A DNA stretch of 64,000 nucleotides from positions 1 to 64,000 of the IMG/VR virus record IMGVR_UViG_3300020109_000011; one strand, given 5' to 3'. The stretch comes from a virus. A model generated the notes under the pieces. The model saw nothing but the letters and a program-made list of their open reading frames with translations, was not told the origin of the DNA and made no database searches. Below are positions 24,404 through 32,573 of the stretch, in pieces; the first letter of the stretch is position 1; each line of letters starts with the position of its first letter. The translations under genes were made by a program, and so were the position numbers.

Positions 24404-26440
24404 GTGCTGACGACCGCCGAGCGCCTGGATGTGCTGGAGCGCGCGGTGACCGCCGCCTTCGACCCCAGCCAGCCGCGCGACAAGAACGGCCGCTGGATCG
24501 ACACGTTCTCCTCGGTGCACTTCTCCACCGGCCTCATGGGGAAGAAGCGGGCAGGCCGGGTCGCCGGTCCCACCGCCGGGAAGCCCGGCTACTTCGACGT
24601 GGTGGAGAGCGGCAGCGGCAAGCGCACCAGCATCCGCTCGGACAAGCTGGAGGTCATCGACGCCCGGGCCCGGCTGGACACCGGCCTGGACGAGGCGACT
24701 CGGGGGCTGATCGACCGGACCAGCCAGCGTCTGGGCCCTGGGGCACCGTCGGCGCCCGCGCCCGCGCCTGCACCGGCTCCCGTGCCGGAGGCGCCCCGGC
24801 CGGTTGACACGCCCGCCCCGGTCATCGACATGGCCCAGCGGGCCCCGAGCCTGCCCGGTCGCAAGACCGCCGAGGAGGCTCCGGCCGGGGAGCGGTTCCA
24901 CGCGAAGGGACCCGACGGGCAGGGCCTCCAGCTGCTGCTGGCGGGCAAGGCCCGTCGGTCCGACGGCGGCTGGACGATCATCGGCCACGACCAGGAGGGC
25001 AACTCCCACCGCGTCGTGGTCCCGCCCGGCGGCACGCTGCGGACGATCCAGCCCGACGCACCCTGGCCGGACACCCGCAACGTGCCCGAGCCCCCGAAGG
25101 ACCCCCAGAAGCCGGGCACGCCGCGCGGCAACGCCACGCTGGAGGATCTGGAGGCCGAGGCCGCCGCCAACGGCGAGATCGTGCTGTACCACGGCGGCCT
25201 GCCCGAGGGCACCGGGATGGACGACATCGACCTGGGCCGCGCCGGGAGCCAGCAGAACAAGAAGGGGAAGTCCTACGGCGGCTTCTACCTGACCGACCCC
25301 GGCTCGAAGGACTGGTCCACCGACTACGCGCGGGGCCGCAACGGGGTCATGCACGGCTTCCGGGTCAGCAAGGACGCGAAGGTCGGCGACCTGGGCAGCA
25401 AGAACATCGACCGCCTGTCGGCGAACGAGCGCGCGTCCCTGGCCGAGCAGTTCGACGTGGTCAAGGGCAAGGACACGATGGGCCGCGACCAGTACGTCCT
25501 GCTCAACAAGGACGCCATCTCGGGCGTGGGCGAGACCAACGTGGGGCTGGGCCGCACGGGCAACGTCGGGACCCGGCCGGTGGCCGCCGCACTGCTGGCT
25601 GCGCCGCCCCCGGCTGGGGGCCCGGCGCACCGGATCGCGGCCGACTACGGCGCCAAGAGCAAGAAGAAGGGCCGGAAGGTCGCCACGAAGGCCGGGGAGA
25701 AGCGCTACGGCCTGCCCATCGGCACCCCGCTGGGCCAGGGCAAGGCGAAGAACGAGCAGGACGCCTACAAGCGCTTCACCGACCAGAAGACCCCGGCCGA
25801 CCTCGCGCGAACCGCCTCGTACATGAGCAACGGCGACCTGGCCCTGACGGCCAAGGCCGTGTTCGGCGTGAAGGGCCAGAACGAGTGGGACAAGGCCGCG
25901 CAGATCGCGCTGGTGAAGGAGCTCGCCCAGCGGGGGATCGACCCGCACGGGCTGGGCTACGAGGGCGGCTTCGTCGCGCTGAACCCGAACCCGAAGAAGG
26001 ACCCGACGATCAAGGCGGCGAAGAAGCCGAAGGCCTCCGAGCTCCCTGACAGCGTGGACGCCGAGAAGCTGTCCGACGCGGACCTGAGCGTGCTGGCCGA
26101 AGCTGGCTGGAAGGGCCGGGCCGACGACCAGCGCGAAGCTCTCTACGCCCCGGAGAATCCCGGACCGCTGCCGTCCGGCCGCCTGAGCCAGCCCGCCAAG
26201 GAGATGCTGCTGGCCCAGGGCTGGCGGACACAGGGCGACCAGCTGGTGCCGCCGAAGACGCAGGTCGAGAAGGAGAACGAGCGCCTGGCCCGGGAGGCCG
26301 AGAGCACGGCCAAGAAGGCCGAGACCGAGCGGAAGAAGGCCGAGGCCGAGGCCGAGAAGGCGCGCAAGGCGGCCGAGCGCCAGGCCGAGCGCGAGCGGCT
26401 GGCGGCCGAGGAGTTGGCGACCATCCCCCGGCGCCGCTGA
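24404..26440 (+). CDS. ADP-ribosyltransferase-like protein with HPR-type tag
   Basis: 678 aa from GTG 24404, with GAGAGGA upstream. Residues about 21-30 read SQPRDKNGRW, the divergent form of the tag in the giant and zeta-type proteins. After an Ala/Pro linker, residues about 263-370 show IVLYHGG, GGFYLTDPG with STDYARGRNG, and RDQYVLLNKDAI. That is the order expected of an ART fold (R/H strand, aromatic strand, Q/E-x-(E/Y) loop), as in phage-borne ADP-ribosyltransferases. A helical region with NGDLALTAKAVFG follows, then a highly charged coiled coil (about 600-670). NAD+ would be the substrate; the target is unknown. The usual ARTT Glu is not certain, so activity needs testing. Confidence 0.55.
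   Translation: MLTTAERLDVLERAVTAAFDPSQPRDKNGRWIDTFSSVHFSTGLMGKKRAGRVAGPTAGKPGYFDVVESGSGKRTSIRSDKLEVIDARARLDTGLDEATRGLIDRTSQRLGPGAPSAPAPAPAPAPVPEAPRPVDTPAPVIDMAQRAPSLPGRKTAEEAPAGERFHAKGPDGQGLQLLLAGKARRSDGGWTIIGHDQEGNSHRVVVPPGGTLRTIQPDAPWPDTRNVPEPPKDPQKPGTPRGNATLEDLEAEAAANGEIVLYHGGLPEGTGMDDIDLGRAGSQQNKKGKSYGGFYLTDPGSKDWSTDYARGRNGVMHGFRVSKDAKVGDLGSKNIDRLSANERASLAEQFDVVKGKDTMGRDQYVLLNKDAISGVGETNVGLGRTGNVGTRPVAAALLAAPPPAGGPAHRIAADYGAKSKKKGRKVATKAGEKRYGLPIGTPLGQGKAKNEQDAYKRFTDQKTPADLARTASYMSNGDLALTAKAVFGVKGQNEWDKAAQIALVKELAQRGIDPHGLGYEGGFVALNPNPKKDPTIKAAKKPKASELPDSVDAEKLSDADLSVLAEAGWKGRADDQREALYAPENPGPLPSGRLSQPAKEMLLAQGWRTQGDQLVPPKTQVEKENERLAREAESTAKKAETERKKAEAEAEKARKAAERQAERERLAAEELATIPRRR
24802..24810 (-). 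promoter_or_regulatory. Stoperator-like site in the ART-like gene
   Basis: Exact GGTTGACAC, encoding V-D-T-P in the Pro-rich linker. Confidence 0.65.
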
Positions 26441-26442
26441 CC

Positions 26443-26451
26443 GGTTGACAC
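26443..26451 (-). promoter_or_regulatory. Stoperator-like site after the ART-like gene
   Basis: Exact GGTTGACAC in the convergent gap, just before the terminator. Confidence 0.7.
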
Positions 26452-26452
26452 G

Positions 26453-26489
26453 ACAGAGGCCCCCCGCCCGATGGGCGAGGGGCCTCTGT
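26453..26489. terminator. Bidirectional hairpin terminator
   Basis: Stem of 11 bp (26453-26463 with 26479-26489), extended by an inner GCCC/GGGC pairing, between the rightward ART-like gene and two leftward genes. Confidence 0.75.
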
Positions 26490-26506
26490 GCTGAGAAGGG
26501 GGCTTA

Positions 26507-26926
26507 TCAGCCCTCGTCGGCCTGGTTGGCCTCGTCCAGCTTGGCCATCGCGGCCTCGTCGTCCTCGTTGACCTCCTCGGCGGTGAACTCGTACTCCCCC
26601 GCCTCGCCGGTCAGACCGGCCACGAGCGCGTCGAACGACGCCTGCTCGGCGGCGGTCAGCTTGCCCTCGGCGACGGCCTTCTTCGCCTCCAGGTAGGCCT
26701 CGTAGTCGCGGTTCTCCGCGAGCTCCAGCGCCTTCTGCGCGCCGGAGGCCATCTTGCGGAGCTCGCCGACCACGGCCTTCAGCACGCGGACCTGCTTCTC
26801 CTGGGTCATGTTCGGCTTGCCGGAGACGGCCGCCGCGATGGCCAGCGCGGACTTCCGCAGCTTGTGCCGGTACGGGGTGAGGGTCTTCGGCTCGACCTTC
26901 GGCGTCTCGTTCGTGGGCTCGGTCAT
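26507..26926 (-). CDS. Hypothetical acidic protein of a reverse-strand island, 139 aa
   Basis: ATG 26926 overlaps the end of the upstream leftward gene (ATGA type). The N-terminus is basic and helical (YRHKLRKSALAIAAAVSGK), then a charged helical middle (KAVVGELRKMASGAQKALELAENRDYEAYLEAKKAV) and a very acidic tail (EEVNEDDEAAMAKLDEANQADEG). It resembles no family I know. Together with the membrane protein upstream it forms a two-gene leftward unit inside the rightward head operon. Confidence 0.65.
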   Translation of the reverse strand: MTEPTNETPKVEPKTLTPYRHKLRKSALAIAAAVSGKPNMTQEKQVRVLKAVVGELRKMASGAQKALELAENRDYEAYLEAKKAVAEGKLTAAEQASFDALVAGLTGEAGEYEFTAEEVNEDDEAAMAKLDEANQADEG

Positions 26927-27180
26927 CGGGCGGTCCTCTCGTCGGTGGTGCGGTCGCTGGTGGTCCCGGACTTCGGGGCGTAGTGCCCCGCCGCCCAGAC
27001 GGCGGTCCCCAGGATCAGGACCACGCCCGCGAGGGGCGAGGCCTGGGCGAGCAGGAAGACCGTGATCGCCCAGAGGACCCACTTCGTCCTCGGGCTCTCG
27101 TCCTGTGCGGGCTTCCGCTCCCGGGTGCTGGCCACGAAGACGGGGCCGACCTGGACGCCCACGGTGCTGTGCTCGCTCAT
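26923..27180 (-). CDS. Membrane protein of the reverse-strand island, 85 aa
   Basis: ATG 27180 has GGGAGGA upstream. Residues 1-32 are polar, 33-66 are hydrophobic (KWVLWAITVFLLAQ, then SPLAGVVLILGTAVWAAGHYA, likely two short TM helices), and the tail is Thr/Arg-rich. Membrane proteins in a reverse-strand island are often superinfection-exclusion or prophage-expressed factors; here that is only a guess. Confidence 0.65.
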   Translation of the reverse strand: MSEHSTVGVQVGPVFVASTRERKPAQDESPRTKWVLWAITVFLLAQASPLAGVVLILGTAVWAAGHYAPKSGTTSDRTTDERTAR

Positions 27181-27219
27181 GCCGGTCCTCCCTCGGGGCT
27201 CTGCTTACCGTGCCTGCCA

Positions 27220-27247
27220 AGAATAGCAGGTCTCTCAACACTGTCAA
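27220..27247 (-). promoter_or_regulatory. Leftward promoter of the reverse-strand island
   Basis: On the minus strand: TTGACA (27247-27242), 16 bases, TATTCT (27225-27220). The spacer contains a degenerate GTTGAG copy of the proximal box. Unlike the CATACT promoters it has a 40-base leader with a ribosome site. Confidence 0.65.
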
Positions 27248-27380
27248 CTAGATCTTGCGGCGTGCCCTCACCCGGACGAGTGCTGTACCGTCTGCCAACG
27301 AGAAACGACGGTCGGTGACCACTCCCGATGCGCTCGGACCCTCCGGTGATGTAGCTGACCCTCTACCGGAGGACCCTTTC

Positions 27381-29096
27381 ATGGACCCCCTCGCCGACTT
27401 CCAGGGCGACCTGGACCGTCTGGCCGATCTCAGCGACGACGAGCTCCGCGACCTGGAGACCCGTCTGGTGGACGCCTTCGACGCGGCCGACCAGGGCGGG
27501 GACGACACCGCCGCCGGTCAGCTGGCCGACGCGCTGGACACCGTCCGCAACGAGATCAGCCAGCGTTCCGAGGCGCCCCCGGCCGAGCCGGTGGCCGCGT
27601 CCGTCCAGGCCCCCGACGGCCCGACGGAGCCCACCGAGCTCCCCTCCCCGGAGAGCCCCAACGCGGGCTCCCCCGACGGTCCGGCTCCCGAGACGCCGGT
27701 CGCCACCCCGCCCGCCACCCCCGCCCCCAACACCGAGCAGGAGAGCACCCCCGTGACCGCTTCCGTCGAGGTCATCGAGCCGCAGGTCCCCGAGGGCCGC
27801 GCGCCCGTCGCCGTCAGCACGGGCTTCACCAACACCATCGTCGCGGGCGCGGGTGTCCCCAACATGGAGACCGGCCAGGTCTTCAGCGACCTGCGCGACG
27901 TGGCCCTGAAGATGGGCCGCAAGATCGAGCAGCTGGCCGGTCTCGGCGGCAACGGCGAGAAGGTGCTGGTCGCCTCCATCCGCAACGACATCCCGCAGGA
28001 CCGCTGGCTGTCCTTCGGCGACCCCATCGGCAACCGCGAGAAGATCGACGCGGCCATCAACCTGGACACCCTCCGGGCCAACGCCGAGCAGATGGGCATG
28101 ACGGCGGCCGGTGGCTGCTGCGCGCCGCTGGAGACCCGCTACGACCTGTTCGGCATCGGCGACACCGACCGGCCGGTCAAGGCCTCCCTCACCGGCTTCG
28201 GCGCCGACCGGGGCGGCATCCGCTTCTTCGAGGGCCCGACGCTGGACCAGGTGGCCGCCGCCACCGGCTTCTGGACCTGCGCCGACGACGCCGCCGTGGA
28301 CGCGGCCGACCCCGACACCTGGAAGGTCTGCGCCCGCGTGGACTGCCCGGACGAGGCCGAGGCGCTGGTCCAGGCCGTCACCTTCTGCCTCACCTTCGGC
28401 GTGATGCAGAGCCGGGTCTTCCCGGAGATGGTCACGGCCAACACGAACCTGGCGATGGTCTCCCAGGCCCGTCTGGCCGAGTCGGCCCTGCTGGCCCAGA
28501 TCAAGGCCCAGTCCAAGGCCGTCAACGGCGGCACGGTGATCGCGGGGCTCTCCTTCCTGCGCTCGCTCCTGGTCACGGTGGACCGCGCGGCGGCCTACTA
28601 CCGCGACCGGCACCGCCTGGCCCCGGAGACCCCGCTGCGGGCCCGGTTCCCCGTCTGGATGCTGTCGGCCATCGACGCCGACCTGGTCCTCCAGCCGCCG
28701 TCCACGGCGCAGATGGCCGACAACTTCGGCATGAGCCGTGACGAGGTGCTGTCCTTCTTCGCGGACCGCAACATCAACGTCACCTGGACCCTGGACACCC
28801 CGAACCCCGCCACGAACGGTGGCGGCCAGTACGGGGCGCTCGCGGCGGCCGGGACCATCCCGGACTTCCCGTCCACGATGGAGTGGTCGCTGTCCATCGA
28901 GGGCTCGTTCCTCTACCTGGACGGCGGCCAGCTGGACCTCGGCATCGTCCGGGACTCCACGCTGGTCCGGACCAACGACTACCAGACCTTCTCGGAGACC
29001 TTCGAGTCGGTCGCGCGCGTCGGCGGCGAGGCCCTGTGGGTCACCTCGCCGGTCCAGGTCACCGGCCGGTACGCCGGTCCGCTGGTCTACGCCTGA
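27381..29096 (+). CDS. Major capsid protein with N-terminal delta/scaffold region
   Basis: 571 aa from ATG 27381, after GGAGGA. Residues 1-60 are acidic and helical (LADFQGDLDRLADLSDDELRDLETRLVDAFDAA) and residues 70-120 are Pro/Thr-rich, like a fused scaffold or delta domain removed by the head protease. The shell part begins near residue 125: VAVSTGFTNTIVAGAGVPNMETGQ, SIRNDIPQDRWL, CCAPLETRYDLFGIGDTDRPVKASL and VRTNDYQTFSETFESVARVG are typical of actinophage HK97-fold capsids. An in-frame GTG at 27753 with AGGAG upstream may give the shell part alone. I could not identify a rightward promoter in the 200-base gap before it. Confidence 0.85.
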   Translation: MDPLADFQGDLDRLADLSDDELRDLETRLVDAFDAADQGGDDTAAGQLADALDTVRNEISQRSEAPPAEPVAASVQAPDGPTEPTELPSPESPNAGSPDGPAPETPVATPPATPAPNTEQESTPVTASVEVIEPQVPEGRAPVAVSTGFTNTIVAGAGVPNMETGQVFSDLRDVALKMGRKIEQLAGLGGNGEKVLVASIRNDIPQDRWLSFGDPIGNREKIDAAINLDTLRANAEQMGMTAAGGCCAPLETRYDLFGIGDTDRPVKASLTGFGADRGGIRFFEGPTLDQVAAATGFWTCADDAAVDAADPDTWKVCARVDCPDEAEALVQAVTFCLTFGVMQSRVFPEMVTANTNLAMVSQARLAESALLAQIKAQSKAVNGGTVIAGLSFLRSLLVTVDRAAAYYRDRHRLAPETPLRARFPVWMLSAIDADLVLQPPSTAQMADNFGMSRDEVLSFFADRNINVTWTLDTPNPATNGGGQYGALAAAGTIPDFPSTMEWSLSIEGSFLYLDGGQLDLGIVRDSTLVRTNDYQTFSETFESVARVGGEALWVTSPVQVTGRYAGPLVYA

Positions 29097-29116
29097 TCCG
29101 CCTCTCTGACCGGAGT

Positions 29117-29125
29117 GGTTGACAC
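29117..29125 (-). promoter_or_regulatory. Stoperator-like site between capsid and tail-tube genes
   Basis: Exact GGTTGACAC in a 47-base gap. Confidence 0.75.
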
Positions 29126-29143
29126 AGAGAGGAGAGGATCAGC

Positions 29144-30304
29144 GTGACGAGTCCGAACTACGTCCAGGACAACGCCGCGTCGGTCCGGGGTCGCGCGCTG
29201 CGCGTGACGGCCCTGGCCGACGACGGTGCCCCGGCCGTGGGCACCGAGTGCGACGTGTACCTGACCGGCGGCTTCATCTCGTTCCAGTTCACCCCGGAGT
29301 ATTCGGACGGGGACGAGATCGAGGTCAAGAACGCGGCCGGTGAGACCTGCGTCTACTACAAGCTGCCCGACACCCTGAAGAACGTCGGTCTCCAGCTGTC
29401 CATCTGCGACCCGGACCCCGTCCTGACGCAGATGCTGGTGGGTGGCACGGTGCTCACGGCGGCCGGGAACTCGGCCTACGCCCCGGCGGGGACCGACCCG
29501 GCCAGCGCGGTCGCGGTCGGCTACGCCTCCGGGCTGGCCGGTCAGGCGGCCACGCCCAACGGCGTGGCGGTCGAGGTCTGGGCCGACGCCATCGTCAACT
29601 CGCGCTCGGCCAGCCGGGCGCCGTTCTGGCACTACCTGTTCCCGTCGGCCCAGTTCAAGCTGGACGGCGACCGGGTGATCGAGAACGGCAACCTGGCCAC
29701 GGCCTTCGCGGGCACGGGCGTCGGCAACGAGGCCTTCGGCACGGGTCCGAACATGGACCTGACCGGGGTCACCCCGACCCCGGCCGAGGGCATCTGGGAC
29801 TGGCACTTCCCCGAGCACACGCAGAGCCCGTTCCTGTACGCCAGGACGTTCTCGGCGCCCATCGGGCTGAAGGGTCAGTTCGACAACCTCGGCGTGCCCA
29901 TCGTGGCGATCATCGCGGGCGACCCCGCGACGTTCAACCCGGTGAACGCCACCCGCCCGGCCGACATCGATGAGCTCGCCGACCTCGGCGCGCTCGGCAA
30001 CGTCGGTGCCTGGCAGTCCGGGCAGTACGTCACCCTGCGAGACGGGACCCAGGCCTACTGGGACGGCGACAGCTGGGAGGTCGGGGCTGCCCCGGCACCG
30101 GTCATCACCGCCACCGGGGCCAACGCGGGCTCGCCGGGTGCCTACACCCCCTCGGGTGCCACGCCCCCGGCCAACCTCGCGGCGCTGGACAGCGTCACGG
30201 CGAACCCGACCACGGCCTGGACCGCTGGTCAGTACGTCGTGCTCGCCAACAGCACGCTGGCGCACTGGGACGGCACCGACTGGGTGGCGGGCGCCGCCAC
30301 CTGA
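29144..30304 (+). CDS. Major tail (tube) protein with two C-terminal repeats
   Basis: 386 aa from GTG 29144, with GAGAGGAGAGG upstream. The first 280 residues, with RALRVTALADDGAPAVGTEC, GFISFQFTPEYSDGDEIEVKN and KNVGLQLSICDPDPVLTQM, follow the pattern of phiC31-type major tail proteins. The C-terminus carries two copies of a module of about 48 residues (WQSGQYVTLRDGTQAYWDGDSW and WTAGQYVVLANSTLAHWDG), a carbohydrate-binding-like decoration common on actinophage tail tubes. It lies directly after the capsid gene and before the connectors, which is an unusual order. The copies differ by many substitutions. Confidence 0.75.
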   Translation: MTSPNYVQDNAASVRGRALRVTALADDGAPAVGTECDVYLTGGFISFQFTPEYSDGDEIEVKNAAGETCVYYKLPDTLKNVGLQLSICDPDPVLTQMLVGGTVLTAAGNSAYAPAGTDPASAVAVGYASGLAGQAATPNGVAVEVWADAIVNSRSASRAPFWHYLFPSAQFKLDGDRVIENGNLATAFAGTGVGNEAFGTGPNMDLTGVTPTPAEGIWDWHFPEHTQSPFLYARTFSAPIGLKGQFDNLGVPIVAIIAGDPATFNPVNATRPADIDELADLGALGNVGAWQSGQYVTLRDGTQAYWDGDSWEVGAAPAPVITATGANAGSPGAYTPSGATPPANLAALDSVTANPTTAWTAGQYVVLANSTLAHWDGTDWVAGAAT

Positions 30305-30315
30305 CCGCTCTGAGC

Positions 30316-30324
30316 GGTTGACAC
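30316..30324 (-). promoter_or_regulatory. Stoperator-like site after the tail-tube gene
   Basis: Exact GGTTGACAC in a 51-base gap. Confidence 0.75.
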
Positions 30325-30355
30325 ACCACGACGGCGGCGAGGACTGGAGGATCGG

Positions 30356-31063
30356 ATGCTCTGGGTGGACCCCACCGATCCCGAGGTCTTCGCCGCCGTC
30401 TCTGGTGTCGAGCTCGGCGAGGAGCCTGCGGACCCCGACCTCCAGCTGGAGGTCAACCGGGCCGTGGCCATCGCCAGCGAGCTCCTGACACTGGCCACCG
30501 GCCAGCTGATCCACCCCGCCGGGACCCGCACCGAGGAGTTCATCGGCCGGGGGACCAAGCGCTTCGCGCCCGTCTTCGGGCCCGTCATCGAGGTCGTGAG
30601 CCTGGTCCGTGTCGCGGCGGACGACACCGAGCGGCCCATGACTCACCGCCTGGTGGGCAACACCGTCTACCTGACCGGCGCGGCCGGAGGAGACACCGGC
30701 AGCGTGCCGCTGTGGCGGACCAACTGGGCGCCCAGCGGGAGCACCCAGGTGCACCGGCTGACCTACCGCTACGCCAGCACGCTCACCGCGACCGCGCGCG
30801 CGATGGCGCTGCACTACGCAGCCCAGTTCTTCGCCTGGCTGACCGGCGCCGACGACTGCGAGCTCCCCGACAACGTCACGAGCATCGACCGTGAGGGCCT
30901 GGGGATCCAGCTGGCCACCCCGCAGGACTTCCTGGACCGGGGCCGCACCGGCATCGCCAAGATCGACACCTGGCTGGCCCAGGTCAACGCCAAGCGCGCG
31001 CTGCGCCCGTCGGCCGTCTACACGCCCGACAGCCCGCCCGGGGTGGCGGTGAGGCGCCAGTGA
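30356..31063 (+). CDS. Head-to-tail adaptor
   Basis: 235 aa from ATG 30356, with GGAGGA upstream. The helical N-terminus (LQLEVNRAVAIASELLTLATGQ) and the later AMALHYAAQFFAWLTGADDCELPDNVTSIDREGLGIQLATP are usual for the adaptor (gp6/gp15-like) of siphoviruses, which binds beneath the portal. The following genes continue the connector series. The stop overlaps the next gene by GTGA. Confidence 0.65.
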   Translation: MLWVDPTDPEVFAAVSGVELGEEPADPDLQLEVNRAVAIASELLTLATGQLIHPAGTRTEEFIGRGTKRFAPVFGPVIEVVSLVRVAADDTERPMTHRLVGNTVYLTGAAGGDTGSVPLWRTNWAPSGSTQVHRLTYRYASTLTATARAMALHYAAQFFAWLTGADDCELPDNVTSIDREGLGIQLATPQDFLDRGRTGIAKIDTWLAQVNAKRALRPSAVYTPDSPPGVAVRRQ

Positions 31064-31632
31064 GCGGCCCCATCTCCTACGCCCGCATGGACCCCTACTA
31101 CGAGGCCCTGGCGGCCGAGCAGCAGGCCCAGGAGAACGAGGCGACCGGCACCAGCCAGAGCACTGGGGCGCCCGAGACGCTGGACGCGATGGGTCACGCG
31201 CTGCTGGAGATCGTGGAGCAGGCGGCCGTCGCGCGCGGTGTGCAGCTGCCCGCCCGCCGCGTGGTCTACCCGGCGCCGATCCCGGCCGACTGCGAGCAGG
31301 TCGCGGTCCTGTTCACCGAGTGGTCCCCGACCCCCGGGCAGGACGGTCCGACCATCTGCCAGCCCTGGCGCTGGATCGCGCCGTTCTCCGTGGCCATCAC
31401 CCGGTGCACCCCGGCCGCGCCGAAGATGAACAAGCCCCTGAGCTCGGTCACGGTCGAGGCGATGATGGCCGCCGCCAAGCTGGCCAGCGACGACGCCGAG
31501 GTCTTCCTGGAGGCCATGACCCGGCTGTCCGAGGTCGGCTCGGACGTGTCCATCGTGACCAACGCGCCCCAGGGCGGGATGCAGACGGTGGAGTGGAACG
31601 TGCCGCTGATCAGCGGCGGGAGCTTCCTCTGA
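31060..31632 (+). CDS. Head-tail connector, stopper or tail-terminator type
   Basis: 190 aa from GTG 31060. It follows the adaptor and precedes the gp10-like protein. It has a beta-rich C-terminal half (PFSVAITRCTPAAP, then DVSIVTNAPQGGMQTVEWNVPLISGGSFL), as in tail terminators, and a disordered Gln/Glu-rich N-terminus. Position is the main evidence; whether it is the stopper or the terminator is open. Confidence 0.5.
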   Translation: MSGPISYARMDPYYEALAAEQQAQENEATGTSQSTGAPETLDAMGHALLEIVEQAAVARGVQLPARRVVYPAPIPADCEQVAVLFTEWSPTPGQDGPTICQPWRWIAPFSVAITRCTPAAPKMNKPLSSVTVEAMMAAAKLASDDAEVFLEAMTRLSEVGSDVSIVTNAPQGGMQTVEWNVPLISGGSFL

Positions 31633-32048
31633 TGGCCGTGGACGTGGTGGTCGAGATCGATGAGGCCGCCCTGGCCAAGTTCCAGGGGTGGGAGGGTCCG
31701 GTCGGCAAGTCGGTCGAGCGGCTGGCCAAGGAGACGGTCTTCCGGCAGAAGGCCCTCCAGAAGAAGAAGTCCGGCGCGATGACCCTGGGCACCCACTACA
31801 TCAAGCGGACCTGGAAGCGGAACATCGGCTTCGACGCGGGCTCGGACGTGCCCTACGCGGCGGCCAACGACCAGGGCGCGAAGCCCCACAAGATCAAGGC
31901 GAAGAACGCCCCCGCGCTGGTCTTCTTCTGGCCCAAGGTCGGCCGCGTCGTGGCCTTCAAGTCGGTCAACCACCCCGGCAACAAGCCCTACAACTGGGCC
32001 ATGCGGGGGCTGGAGCGCGCGCTCCGGATGTGGGAGCGGGGCGGTTGA
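31632..32048 (+). CDS. HK97 gp10-like tail completion protein
   Basis: 138 aa from ATG 31632 (TGATG overlap). A basic, compact protein with FRQKALQKKKSGAMTLGTHYIKRTWKRNIGFDAG and a late KSVNHPGNKPYNWAMRGLERAL, the latter like the H-P-G-x-K-x-x-x-(F/W) segment common in HK97 gp10-type connectors. Its TGA stop overlaps the operator-like site at 32043. Confidence 0.6.
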   Translation: MAVDVVVEIDEAALAKFQGWEGPVGKSVERLAKETVFRQKALQKKKSGAMTLGTHYIKRTWKRNIGFDAGSDVPYAAANDQGAKPHKIKAKNAPALVFFWPKVGRVVAFKSVNHPGNKPYNWAMRGLERALRMWERGG

Positions 32049-32051
32049 CAC
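32043..32051 (-). promoter_or_regulatory. Stoperator-like site over a stop codon
   Basis: Exact GGTTGACAC containing the TGA stop of the gp10-like gene (32046-32048). Confidence 0.75.
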
Positions 32052-32099
32052 ACTGAGCTCGTCCGCACGACCAGCACCACGCGATGAGATGGAGATGAG

Positions 32100-32573
32100 A
32101 TGCCCCGCAAGAGCTTCCGGGTGGCCATCGCGGCCGAGCCGATCAGCTTCGACCTCCAGGGTGCCCTGAGCACCCAGAACTTCCACTGCCGGGACCGGAT
32201 GTCGGCCGGGACCCTGATGAAGTTCGCCGAGACCTTCGCCAACCTGGAGGACGGGGACGAGAACCCCTCCTCGGCCAAGCAGGGCGCCGCCGCCATCCCG
32301 GCGCTGCGGGACTTCTTCAACTCGGCCCTGATGCCCGAGGGCAGGCCCCGCTTCTGGGCCATGATCAACTCCGACGACGAGGGCATCCCGATGGACACCC
32401 TCGTGGAGATCGCGGGCTGGCTCGCGGAGGTGTACGCCGGGGACCGCCCTACTGGGCCGACCTCGTCCGGTACGTCGGGGGCGACATCCACTGGCGACGC
32501 TTCTCTGGGTTCGCAGGAGCAGCCGGACACGCAGACGTACTCGCGGCCGGAGCTGACTTCGTCTTCGACCTGA
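32100..32573 (+). CDS. Tail assembly chaperone G
   Basis: 157 aa from ATG 32100. Order and size fit the upstream half of the lambda G/GT system, and it sits directly before the tape measure. Residues 1-117 are folded (LMKFAETFANLEDGDENP, then PMDTLVEIAGWLAEVYAGDRP). From residue 117 the in-frame end becomes Ser/Thr/Gly-rich low complexity, while the -1 frame encodes a conserved-looking continuation. It coats the tape measure during tail assembly and is absent from virions. Confidence 0.7.
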   Translation: MPRKSFRVAIAAEPISFDLQGALSTQNFHCRDRMSAGTLMKFAETFANLEDGDENPSSAKQGAAAIPALRDFFNSALMPEGRPRFWAMINSDDEGIPMDTLVEIAGWLAEVYAGDRPTGPTSSGTSGATSTGDASLGSQEQPDTQTYSRPELTSSST

